Shown here in pieces: positions 1-6,496 of a stretch of DNA of 15,939 nt; positions within the stretch are counted from its first letter, which is position 1, and each line of letters begins with the position of its first letter. A model generated the notes under the pieces. The model was given only the letters and a program-made list of their open reading frames with translations, was not told the origin of the DNA and made no database searches. Position numbers and translations under genes: made by a program. The DNA is from JAQGMJ01 sp036271855. GTDB lineage: Bacteria > Pseudomonadota > Gammaproteobacteria > Burkholderiales > JAEUOS01. The stretch is taken from the NCBI GenBank assembly GCA_036271855.1, contig DATAZV010000440.1, positions 1 to 15,939 of the forward strand. Direction: 5' to 3'.

Positions 1-166
1 CTCGGTGGAAATCGACCTGAAAAACAAGGGCATGATCATCAACACCCCGGACGGCGCCAGCTTCCGCAATGCGCTGAACAAGGCCGGCTTTTACGCCGAA
101 TGGAAGGGCAAGTTCGGCCCCACGGCCTGGGCCAAGCTGGAGAAGTATTCCGGCAAGCTGGGCTAA
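1..166 (+). CDS. TRAP transporter solute-binding protein, C-terminal fragment (DctP family)
   Basis: This is the last 54 codons of a gene that begins outside the window; the reading frame starts at base 2 and ends with TAA at 164-166. The visible end includes INTPDGASFRNAL, AGFYAEWKGKFG and AWAKLEKYSGKLG. The pattern of a late 'F...L..AGFY..W...FG..AW..LE...G.L' is typical of the C-terminal helix of DctP-family periplasmic binding proteins of TRAP transporters. Such proteins capture a carboxylate-type substrate in the periplasm and deliver it to the DctQM membrane partner. The fused DctQM permease starts 129 bases downstream on the same strand, which strongly supports this reading. The substrate cannot be inferred because the ligand-binding part is not in the window. 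Confidence 0.75.
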   Translation, partial: SVEIDLKNKGMIINTPDGASFRNALNKAGFYAEWKGKFGPTAWAKLEKYSGKLG

Positions 167-295
167 GCGTCACCAGCATCCCGGCCGGTGCTTGAGCGCC
201 GGCCGGATTGGCTTGGGCCGGCGCGCAAACCCGGCCGCGGCGCCGCCGTGGCCGCCGATTCAGAATCTTTTCAGTATCTTTTCCAGGAACTCCAG

Positions 296-2200
296 ATGGC
301 TGACGGCCTAGTGGGCGAAGCAGCGCCCAGCCCCGCCGCACCGGGCAATGCCGGCGCAAGCCGGGGCGACGTGCGCGGCGCCTTGTTCCGGCGCTTCGAC
401 CGGGTGGTCGCGGTGATCACCGAAGTGCCGGCCGCGGTGCTGGTGCTGGCCGAAACCGTGATCCTGTTCACCGGGGTGGTGGCGCGCTATGTGTTCAACG
501 CGCCGCTCACCTGGTCGGACGAGCTGGCGTCGATCCTGTTTCTCTGGCTGGCCATGCTGGGCAGCGTGATCGCGCTTAGGCGTGGCGAGCACATGCGCCT
601 GACCACCTTCCTCAACCTGATGTCGCCGCCGCGCCGCGCCATGGTGGAGACCTTCAACACCTGCGTGGTGATCCTGTTCGTCGGCCTTTTGCTGTGGCCT
701 GCGTACGAATACGTCGACGACCAGTGGGTGATCCTGTCGCCGGCGCTGGAGTGGCACGACAGCTTCCGCGTGGCGGCGGTGTGCCTGGGCGCGGTGCTGA
801 TGCTCGCGATCTCGCTGATGCAATTGATCGAGCGCACCAGCCTCAAGCAGGCGGCCGCGGTGGCCGCTCTGGTGGCACTGGCCGCCGTCGGGCTGTGGTT
901 CGCCCGGCCCTGGTTCGCGCCGCTGGGCAACCTCAACCTGGTGATCTTCTTCGGCGGCTTCGTCGGCACCTTCGTGCTGCTGGGCGTGCCGATCGGCTTC
1001 GCCTTCGGCCTTTCCGCCTTTGCCTATCTCGCGCTGACGACGCAAAACCCGCTGTCGGTGGTGGTCTCGCGCATGGACGAGGGCATGTCGCACCTGCTGC
1101 TGCTGTCGGTGCCCCTGTTCGTCTTTCTCGGCGCGCTGATCGAAACCACCGGCCTGGCGCGCGCCATGGTCGACTTTCTCGCTTCCCTGATCGGCCACGT
1201 GAAGGGCGGCCTGCAATACGTGCTGCTGGGCGCGATGTACCTGGTGTCGGGCATTTCCGGCTCGAAGGCGGCGGACATGGCAGCGGTGGCGCCGGCGCTG
1301 TTTCCGGAAATGAAAAAGCGCGGCACCAAGGAAGGCGACCTGGTCGCCCTGCTCTCGGCATCGGGGGCGATGTCGGAAACCATTCCACCCTCGCTGGTGC
1401 TGATCACCATCGGCGCGGTCACCGGCGTTTCGATCGCGGCGCTGTTCACCGGCGGCCTGCTGCCGGCGGTGGTCGGCATGATCGCGCTGGGCGTGGTGGT
1501 GTATTTCCAGAGCCGTGGCGAAGACAACTCGAAGGTGCGCCGCGCCACCAAAAAGGACATCGCAAAGGCTTTCGTCATCGCGATTCCCGCGCTGGCCCTG
1601 CCGCTGGTGATCCGCACGGTGGTGGTCGAGGGCGTGGCCACGGCGACCGAGGTGTCCTCCGTCGGCGTGGTCTACACCTTCATCGTCGGCCTCTTGGTCT
1701 ACCGCCAGTTCAACTGGCGGCGCTTGTACCCGATGCTGGTGGACACCGCCTGCCTGTCCGGCGCAATTCTCTTTATCATCGGCTGCGCCACGGTGATGGC
1801 CTGGGCGCTGACGCAGTCGGGCTTTTCGCGCGCGCTGGTCGAGCTGATCACCGCCATGCCGGGCGGCGCCGCCGGCTTCATGGCGATTTCCATTGTCGTC
1901 TTCGTCGTCCTGGGCTCGGTGCTGGAAGGCATCCCCGCCATCGTGCTGTTCGGGCCGCTGCTGTTTCCGGTGGCGCGCGCGGTCGGCATCCACGAGGTGC
2001 ACTACGCGATGGTGGTGGTATTCGCCATGGGCTTAGGGCTGTTCGCCCCGCCCTTCGGCGTCGGCTTTTATGCCGCCTGCGCAATCGGCCGGGTGGCGCC
2101 GGACCAGGCGATCTGGCGGGTCTGGCCGCACCTGGGCGCCCTGTTTGTCGCGCTGATCATCGTCGCCCTGATTCCCTGGATTTCGACCGGCTTCCTGTAG
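296..2200 (+). CDS. TRAP transporter permease, fused small (DctQ) and large (DctM) subunits
   Basis: This 634-residue inner-membrane protein is the secondary-transport part of a TRAP transporter, using an ion gradient to import the substrate handed over by the DctP protein encoded just upstream. The DctQ part covers about residues 33-180, with hydrophobic segments near 43-65, 77-95, 120-137 and 157-177 and the typical VVARYVFNAPLTWSDELA stretch. A connecting helix (about 186-203) leads into the DctM part (about 210-634). DctM signatures are GISGSKAADMAAVAPALFP (319-337), SGAMSETIPPS (356-366), TEVSSVGVVY (451-460), LEGIPAIVLFGPLLFP (543-558) and FAPPFGVGFY (583-592). Fusion of Q and M into one chain is known, for example in sialic acid SiaQM proteins. 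I chose ATG 296 because AGGA lies about 7 bases upstream; a GTG at 188 would add 36 polar residues that do not look like coding sequence. The substrate is unknown. Confidence 0.9.
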   Translation: MADGLVGEAAPSPAAPGNAGASRGDVRGALFRRFDRVVAVITEVPAAVLVLAETVILFTGVVARYVFNAPLTWSDELASILFLWLAMLGSVIALRRGEHMRLTTFLNLMSPPRRAMVETFNTCVVILFVGLLLWPAYEYVDDQWVILSPALEWHDSFRVAAVCLGAVLMLAISLMQLIERTSLKQAAAVAALVALAAVGLWFARPWFAPLGNLNLVIFFGGFVGTFVLLGVPIGFAFGLSAFAYLALTTQNPLSVVVSRMDEGMSHLLLLSVPLFVFLGALIETTGLARAMVDFLASLIGHVKGGLQYVLLGAMYLVSGISGSKAADMAAVAPALFPEMKKRGTKEGDLVALLSASGAMSETIPPSLVLITIGAVTGVSIAALFTGGLLPAVVGMIALGVVVYFQSRGEDNSKVRRATKKDIAKAFVIAIPALALPLVIRTVVVEGVATATEVSSVGVVYTFIVGLLVYRQFNWRRLYPMLVDTACLSGAILFIIGCATVMAWALTQSGFSRALVELITAMPGGAAGFMAISIVVFVVLGSVLEGIPAIVLFGPLLFPVARAVGIHEVHYAMVVVFAMGLGLFAPPFGVGFYAACAIGRVAPDQAIWRVWPHLGALFVALIIVALIPWISTGFL

Positions 2201-2203
2201 CCG

Positions 2204-2225
2204 GGCCGCCGCTCAGCCGGCGGCC
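2204..2225. terminator. GC hairpin between converging genes, possible weak terminator
   Basis: GGCCGCCG (2204-2211) and CGGCGGCC (2218-2225) form a perfect 8-base-pair stem with a 6-base loop. It lies across the 12-base gap between the stop of the TRAP permease and the stop of the converging CoA-transferase-like gene. There is no T-tract on either strand, so it is not a standard intrinsic terminator. It may slow polymerases or protect both transcript ends, or be chance in GC-rich DNA. Confidence 0.35.
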
Positions 2226-2962
2226 AGTTGCGCGGCGAACTTGGGATAGGTCTCGCCGATTTCATCACGCACCTGGCCGCGGATCAGCGCCAGCGCCGCC
2301 GCATCGGGCGCGGGCGTGGCCGGCACCTGCGGCGGCAGGTCGAAATCGAAACCGGTGTTGTCGCGCACCTCTTCCACGCTATGGCCGGGATGCACGCTCT
2401 TCAGCGTGAAGCGCTTGCGCGCACGGTCGAAGTCGAACAGGCACAGGCTGGTGATCATGGCGTGCGGACCGCCGGGCCGGTAGGCGCCGTCGTCGCGCGG
2501 CCCCGGCGCCGAGATGAAGTCCACCCTGGGCACGAACACGCGCCGCGTATGTTCCTCGCGAAACAGGATCACCCGCGGCACCAGGTAGTACAAATACGCG
2601 GAGCCGAAGCTGCCGGGCCAGCGCACGTCCATTTGCGGATAGCTGCCGACGCCCACCAGGTTGATGTTGGCGGCGCCGTCGATCTGCCCGCCGCCGAGAA
2701 AAAACGCATCGATGCGCCCCTGCGCGGCAAGGTCGAACAACTCGACGCCGCCGTTGGTGAAGGCATTGTGACGCCGCGAACCAAGCACGCTGACGCGGGT
2801 GGCGCCATCCGATACCGCGCGGGTGTAGAGCGCGGCGGCGCCGGGAATCGGCGAGGAGGCGCCGACAGCGACATGGCGGCTGCCGGCGAGCAGCCCGGCG
2901 ATGCTGTGGATCAGGACTTCGGTCGGGCTGGCGGCGCGCGTGGCTTCTGTTGCTGCGCTCAT
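2213..2962 (-). CDS. CoA-transferase-like protein, subunit B (glutaconate CoA-transferase/IpdB type)
   Basis: This 249-residue cytoplasmic protein has the class I CoA-transferase beta-subunit fold as found in glutaconate CoA-transferase subunit B and IpdB. Family marks are VAVGASSPIPGAAALYTRAV (31-50), FFLGGGQIDGAANINLVGVG (87-106) and the late HPGHSVEEVRDNTGFDFDLP (191-210). In true class I transferases a catalytic glutamate sits in the N-terminal third of this subunit. Here there is no Glu at all between residues 15 and 74, and the expected position reads VSVLGSRRHNAF. This suggests a non-transferase activity, as in IpdAB, the ring-cleaving hydrolase of steroid degradation, but no other steroid genes are present. 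Its start overlaps the stop of subunit A (ATGA, 2959-2962), implying translational coupling and a heteromeric enzyme. The substrate is unknown. Confidence 0.82.
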   Translation of the reverse strand: MSAATEATRAASPTEVLIHSIAGLLAGSRHVAVGASSPIPGAAALYTRAVSDGATRVSVLGSRRHNAFTNGGVELFDLAAQGRIDAFFLGGGQIDGAANINLVGVGSYPQMDVRWPGSFGSAYLYYLVPRVILFREEHTRRVFVPRVDFISAPGPRDDGAYRPGGPHAMITSLCLFDFDRARKRFTLKSVHPGHSVEEVRDNTGFDFDLPPQVPATPAPDAAALALIRGQVRDEIGETYPKFAAQLAAG

Positions 2963-3780
2963 GCGGCCAGCCTCGCGTCAGGACCATGCAGGGCGGCTTC
3001 GAGCATGCGTGCGAAGCCGGCCTGCGTGCGCGCCTCGTCCGCATAGCGGCTGAGCCAGGCGGCATCGGCCGGGTAGGCGTCGCCGAAGCCCAGCGGCCAG
3101 GCGCCGCGCGGGGCATGCGCCACCGCGCTGACGTAAAGCGCGGGAATCACGCTGCCGCTGCGGGCCTCATCCTCGAGCAGGTTTTCATCCGTGATGTGCT
3201 CGGCGGTGACGAGAGTGCTGCGCGCCGCGTGCGCCAGCAGCATCAGTTCACGCTGCCGGCCGATGAAGACATTGCCGTGGCGATCCGCCAGCGGGACGTG
3301 GAACAGCGCGACGTCGGGCACGATCGCCGGCAGCACCACGATGCGATCTCCCGCCTCGAACGGGTTGTCAATGACTTTCCAGTCGGGACGGTTGGCCAAC
3401 ACATCGGTCTCGAGGATGCCGCGCAGGGGCATGAAGGGCAGGCCCTTTTGCGCCGCCTGCAGGCCAGCGTAGATTGCCGGGCAGGTGGAATCCCTGAGCT
3501 TTATCGACCCGTTTTTGACGGCCCGCGAAAAGCACGGCGCGAGGCCGAATTCACCCAGGGTGATGGCCGAGGTTTCCAGGGTGGCGACGCAGCCGGCGCC
3601 GATCAGCATGTCGGTTTCCAGGCCGGAGACCGGCACCGTCACCAGATGCAGGTTTTTCACCCCGCGGCGGATCAGCGCCAGGGCGGCCGCCATCGCCACG
3701 CCGCTCTCGTCCTTGGCGATCACCAGTTTGGCGCCATCGGGCACCATTGCGGCCAGTTCAGCGATGCCGACTGCGCTCAT
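2959..3780 (-). CDS. CoA-transferase-like protein, subunit A (glutaconate CoA-transferase/IpdA type)
   Basis: This 273-residue protein is the alpha partner of the class I CoA-transferase-like pair. Family features are the early LAAMVPDGAKLVIA (9-22), GEFGLAPCFSRAV (76-88), AGLQAAQKGLPFMPLRG (105-121), DWKVIDNPF and PAIVPDVALFHVPLADRHGNVFIG, the last being the conserved 'D.HGN' region of this family. It is translated first and its TGA stop overlaps the ATG of subunit B. ATG 3780 is preceded by GAGAGG about 6 bases upstream, which supports the start. The segment before the AGLQAA helix reads LRDSTCPAIY. From memory of actinobacterial IpdA, an active-site glutamate would fall near Cys100 here, but that alignment is unverified. 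The pair converges on the TRAP operon, so joint uptake and activation of a carboxylate is only a loose possibility. Confidence 0.82.
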   Translation of the reverse strand: MSAVGIAELAAMVPDGAKLVIAKDESGVAMAAALALIRRGVKNLHLVTVPVSGLETDMLIGAGCVATLETSAITLGEFGLAPCFSRAVKNGSIKLRDSTCPAIYAGLQAAQKGLPFMPLRGILETDVLANRPDWKVIDNPFEAGDRIVVLPAIVPDVALFHVPLADRHGNVFIGRQRELMLLAHAARSTLVTAEHITDENLLEDEARSGSVIPALYVSAVAHAPRGAWPLGFGDAYPADAAWLSRYADEARTQAGFARMLEAALHGPDARLAA

Positions 3781-3916
3781 GCGACCCTCTCGAAAAAATG
3801 CCGTGCAGCAAAAAACACCCTGCTACATTCGCTGGCGCAATGCAGCATATGCGACCCGGATCGGAACCGCGAAAAATCCCGTCCGGCAAGGTCAGTTTGG
3901 TGCATCGCGGCGCAAT

Positions 3917-3946
3917 CTGGCACCAGTTTGAAAAAGAGCCTATAAT
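3917..3946 (+). promoter_or_regulatory. Sigma-70 promoter candidate for the small lipoprotein
   Basis: A consensus -10 box TATAAT lies at 3941-3946. With an 18-base spacer the -35 is CTGGCA (3917-3922), matching four of six consensus positions. Transcription would begin near 3953 and give a leader of about 112 bases before the lipoprotein start codon. The -10 is convincing; the -35 is only moderate. Confidence 0.6.
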
Positions 3947-3967
3947 CTAGGGCTTGTTTCGGCAAGG

Positions 3968-4015
3968 ACATTCGCGAGTCTTTAAGTTTTCCGCGGAAGT
4001 TCGCGAATGTTTTTT
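3968..4015 (+). terminator. Terminator-like hairpin in the lipoprotein leader (attenuator or sRNA end)
   Basis: ACATTCGCGA (3968-3977) and TCGCGAATGT (4001-4010) are perfect 10-base inverted arms. The second arm runs directly into a six-T tract (4010-4015), so the transcript has the form of an intrinsic terminator. The 23-base interval contains its own perfect palindrome TTCCGCGGAA (3989-3998). The structure lies about 15 bases after the predicted transcription start and about 50 bases before the lipoprotein ATG. It could be an attenuator, the 3' end of a roughly 60-base small RNA, or a regulator's binding site. Confidence 0.5.
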
Positions 4016-4064
4016 CCGGACAAAGAAATTTATCCTAATTCAATCTTTTCGCAAAGGAAGAAAG

Positions 4065-4355
4065 ATGAAGAAGTCCCTGATCATCGCCGCCCTGCTGGCC
4101 GCCTCGCTGGCAGCTTGCAGCAAAGAAGAACCGAAGCCCGCTGACGCACCGGCTCCCGCCGCTGCGCCCGCCCCGGCTCCGGCCCCCGCCCCGGCTCCGG
4201 CCCCGGCTGCTGACGCTTCCGGTGGCGCTGCCACCGCTGCTCCGGCTCCGGCTGCTGACGCTTCCGGTGGTGCTGCCGCCGCTGCCCCGGCTCCGGCTGC
4301 AATGGCTCCGCCTGCTGCCGATGCTCCGAAGGCCGACACCCCGATGAAGAAGTAA
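4065..4355 (+). CDS. Small Ala/Pro-rich lipoprotein, function unknown
   Basis: This 96-residue protein begins MKKSLIIAALLAASLAAC, a signal peptide with lipobox LAAC and the lipidated cysteine at position 18. Ser follows at +2, which usually allows sorting to the outer membrane. The mature part is low complexity: a KEEPKPADAP stretch, then Pro-Ala repeats (about 29-48), then two 15-residue units, AADASGGAATAAPAP (48-62) and AADASGGAAAAAPAP (63-77), and a short lysine-containing tail. There is no recognisable domain; it looks like a flexible periplasmic spacer. ATG 4065 is chosen because AAGGAAG lies 5-10 bases upstream and the signal peptide begins there; the frame extends to 3954, but that extension runs through the leader. 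It has its own promoter and terminator, so it is probably monocistronic and well expressed. Function is not known. Confidence 0.85.
   Translation: MKKSLIIAALLAASLAACSKEEPKPADAPAPAAAPAPAPAPAPAPAPAADASGGAATAAPAPAADASGGAAAAAPAPAAMAPPAADAPKADTPMKK
4206..4295 (+). repeat. Two tandem copies of a 45-base unit inside the lipoprotein gene
   Basis: Both copies (4206-4250 and 4251-4295) begin GCTGCTGACGCTTCCGGTGG and differ at only a few bases, mostly synonymous. The unit is a multiple of three, so copy-number change would keep the frame and lengthen or shorten the Ala/Pro-rich spacer by 15 residues. Confidence 0.85.
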
Positions 4356-4370
4356 TCAGTTTTTTGCATT

Positions 4371-4402
4371 AAAAAAAGCCGGGCTGTTCGCCCGGCTTTT
4401 TC
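4371..4402. terminator. Bidirectional intrinsic terminator
   Basis: GCCGGGC (4378-4384) and GCCCGGC (4390-4396) pair around the loop TGTTC. The stem is flanked by an A-tract on the left (4371-4377) and a T-tract on the right (4397-4401), giving a U-run on both strands. It serves the lipoprotein gene on the plus strand and the metallo-beta-lactamase-fold gene on the minus strand. Confidence 0.9.
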
Positions 4403-4456
4403 TTGCCTGCCGCCGGCCGGCGGCGCGTGTTTCGCCCGGCAAACACGCCGCTTTCC

Positions 4457-5263
4457 TCAGCCCAGCAAACGCCAGTCGAAACCCGCCTCCTGGTGGGCTA
4501 TGCCGATCCAGTCCGCCGCACAGCCGAGTGCGGCCGCCAGCGCCGCCTGCGCCAGTTCGGGCGTGTTGTTCTGCTGGCTCAGGTGCGCGGCGATCACATG
4601 CTGCAGGCCGGCATGGGCGACGCTGCCGAGAAGGGCGGCCGCCTGGGCGTTTTCCAGGTGGCCGTAGCGCCCGCCCACCCGCGCCTTCAGGCTGGCCGGA
4701 TAGGCGCCGTTGCGCAGCATGTCACCGTCGTGGTTGCATTCCAGCACCAGGGCCTCGCAGCCGGCCAGCATGGCCTCGACATGGGGCGTCGAGGCGCCCA
4801 GGTCGGTGAGCACGCCGAGACGGCGCTGGCCGTCGGAGAGCACGAATTGGGCGGGCTCGCGGGCGTCGTGAGGCACCGGAAAGGGATGCACCTCGATGCC
4901 GCCGATGGCAAACGGCTCGTGGTGGTCGATCAGGTGCACCAGGATGTCGATTTCGCTCTTGTACGGGCCGACGCCGCCGAGGTTGGAGGCGACGAAGGTA
5001 CCGTAGGTCATCCACACCGGCACCCCGTGCTTGCGCGCCAGGCGCTCGACCCCGCCGATGTGGTCGCCGTGCTCATGGGTCACCAGGACGCCGGCGAGGC
5101 TGTCGGGCGCGATGCCGAGGCGCTGCAGCCGGCGCTCGCACTCGCGCAGGCCGAAGCCGCAGTCGATCATCACGCGGGTCACGCTGCCGCCCTCGGCCAC
5201 TTCGGCGACCAGGGCGTTGCCCTCGCTGCCCGACCCTAGCGAAGCGAAGCGAAAACCACTCAA
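4457..5263 (-). CDS. MBL-fold metallohydrolase, YycJ/WalJ-like
   Basis: This 268-residue cytoplasmic protein is a metallo-beta-lactamase-fold hydrolase. The first metal motif is THEHGDH (62-68, with His63, His65, Asp67 and His68). Further probable ligands are His132 in VPHDA, Asp154 in LTDLG and His227 in AHLSQQNN. GHLEN (201-205) matches the conserved GHLSN-like motif of YycJ-type proteins, and the opening FASLGSGSEGNA is also typical of that group. YycJ relatives in Firmicutes are nuclease-like proteins linked to cell-wall signalling; the role in betaproteobacteria is not established and a nuclease or phosphodiesterase activity is an inference. The gene starts 58 bases after bamC on the same strand and ends at a bidirectional terminator, so it is probably the last gene of the dapA-bamC operon. 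Confidence 0.88.
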   Translation of the reverse strand: MSGFRFASLGSGSEGNALVAEVAEGGSVTRVMIDCGFGLRECERRLQRLGIAPDSLAGVLVTHEHGDHIGGVERLARKHGVPVWMTYGTFVASNLGGVGPYKSEIDILVHLIDHHEPFAIGGIEVHPFPVPHDAREPAQFVLSDGQRRLGVLTDLGASTPHVEAMLAGCEALVLECNHDGDMLRNGAYPASLKARVGGRYGHLENAQAAALLGSVAHAGLQHVIAAHLSQQNNTPELAQAALAAALGCAADWIGIAHQEAGFDWRLLG

Positions 5264-5321
5264 GGCTTGCAGGTGCGGCAGCGGGTTGGCGGCAGCGACG
5301 CCGCGCCCCCGGCCGGCGCCA

Positions 5322-6479
5322 TCACTTCAGGTCTTCCTGCAGCAGCGAAAGAATGCGCCGCGAGGTCTGGCTTTCTTCCGGCGCGCCGGCCTTCGACAGC
5401 ACGGCCACCCGGGTGGCCGGGTCGGCGCTGCTGACCTTGATCTGGTATTGCTCGGTGGACACCCCTGCCTTGTCCTTGCTGAACCAGTTGGTCATCTTGC
5501 CGAAAAATCCATCCGACTCCTTTTTCGTCGCGGTGGAGTCGGGGTCGGCGTAGCGGACGAAGAACAGGCCCTTGGAACGATCGCGGTCTTCGACGGTAAA
5601 GCCGACCCGGTCCAGCGCCAGGCCGACGCGGCGCCAGGCGCGGTCGAAACTGTCGTTGACCAGCAGCATGCTGTACTGGCCTTCCTTGGTCAGGGTGGCA
5701 TTTTGCGGCGCCTTGTTCTCTGCATTGATCGCGGTCAGCCTCTTGGCCTGCGCCTCGTCACTGCCCAGGCGAACCATCAGGCGGCGCAGGAATTCGGCTT
5801 CCAGTTCCGGATCGGCCGGACGCGGCTGCCACACGGTCTGGTCGCGCGCTTCGTTGGGGTAGATTTCGACCAGACCGCGGTGGCTGATATAGATCTCGGT
5901 CTCGCCCAGGGCATTGACCTCCAGGCGGGTGCGGAACTTGTCGCGTTCCGGGGTCGAGGTGAAGTTGTCGAACACGCTGCCGACCAGCTTGCCGATCATC
6001 CCGGTGCTGACCTTGCTGCGCTTTTCGGCCCAGTCGGTTTCCATCACGCCGATCTCGGGGCGCTCGACGGTGATGACAAAACCGCCCTCTTGCCAAAACT
6101 GCTTGATCGTCTCCCAGTACTGGTCCGGCTTGCCGCCGACCACCAGCCAGCGCTGCGAGCCGCCGCGCTCGATGTGCATGTTCTTGTCGCCCACCGGCGG
6201 CAGAACCGAAACGCTGGCCTCCTGCAGCTGCGGCTTGTCCTTCTGGCCCGAAGCCGATTCGATCCGCTTGCGCGTATCGTCACCCGGAATCGCATAGCGG
6301 TCGTTGGGCCTGACCACCGTCAGGTTGGGGGGGACCTCGAGGGTCGGTACGTTGGCGGTGGCTTTGGCTTCGCTCTTGTAGTCGACCTTGTCGGTCTGCA
6401 TCAGGTCGCGCGTCCAGGCGCAACCGCCAAGCAAAACCACCGGCGCCAGAAGAGCGCCCAGGAACATTCGGTGCAACAT
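5322..6479 (-). CDS. bamC: Outer membrane protein assembly factor BamC (NlpB lipoprotein)
   Basis: This 385-residue lipoprotein is a component of the BAM complex, which inserts beta-barrel proteins into the outer membrane. The signal peptide MLHRMFLGALLAPVVLLGGC carries the lipobox LGGC with lipidated Cys20. It is followed by an extended segment, including VDYKSEAKATANVPTLEVPPNLT, corresponding to the unstructured N-terminal region by which BamC contacts BamD. Two helix-grip domains should follow: the first around RWLVVGGKPDQYWETIKQFW and the second around YSMLLVNDSFDRAWRRVGLALDRVGF. It is somewhat longer than the 344-residue E. coli protein. ATG 6479 is chosen because AGAGG lies about 7 bases upstream and the signal peptide begins there. 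It starts 17 bases after the dapA stop, the same order as dapA-nlpB in E. coli. Confidence 0.92.
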   Translation of the reverse strand: MLHRMFLGALLAPVVLLGGCAWTRDLMQTDKVDYKSEAKATANVPTLEVPPNLTVVRPNDRYAIPGDDTRKRIESASGQKDKPQLQEASVSVLPPVGDKNMHIERGGSQRWLVVGGKPDQYWETIKQFWQEGGFVITVERPEIGVMETDWAEKRSKVSTGMIGKLVGSVFDNFTSTPERDKFRTRLEVNALGETEIYISHRGLVEIYPNEARDQTVWQPRPADPELEAEFLRRLMVRLGSDEAQAKRLTAINAENKAPQNATLTKEGQYSMLLVNDSFDRAWRRVGLALDRVGFTVEDRDRSKGLFFVRYADPDSTATKKESDGFFGKMTNWFSKDKAGVSTEQYQIKVSSADPATRVAVLSKAGAPEESQTSRRILSLLQEDLK

Positions 6480-6496
6480 ATTCAAACCTCTTTGAT

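Noticed and set aside
308..2002. Long minus-strand open frame inside the TRAP permease
   Set aside because: It is a GC-rich shadow frame with His/Gln/Arg-heavy low-complexity composition, while the plus strand encodes a complete, motif-rich membrane protein.
3918..3933. TGGCAC followed by TTGA, resembling a sigma-54 promoter
   Set aside because: The GG and the expected GC of the -12 element are not at the required 10-base spacing; the position of the GC reads AA. The adjacent TATAAT explains the region better.
2228..3945. Two long plus-strand frames opposite the CoA-transferase-like genes
   Set aside because: They show no family motifs and are antisense to two well-supported, overlapping genes with ribosome sites.
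4147..4320. Pro-Ala repeat region considered as a CRISPR-like or non-coding repeat
   Set aside because: Repeats are in frame, lack unique spacers, and continue a coding sequence with an intact signal peptide.
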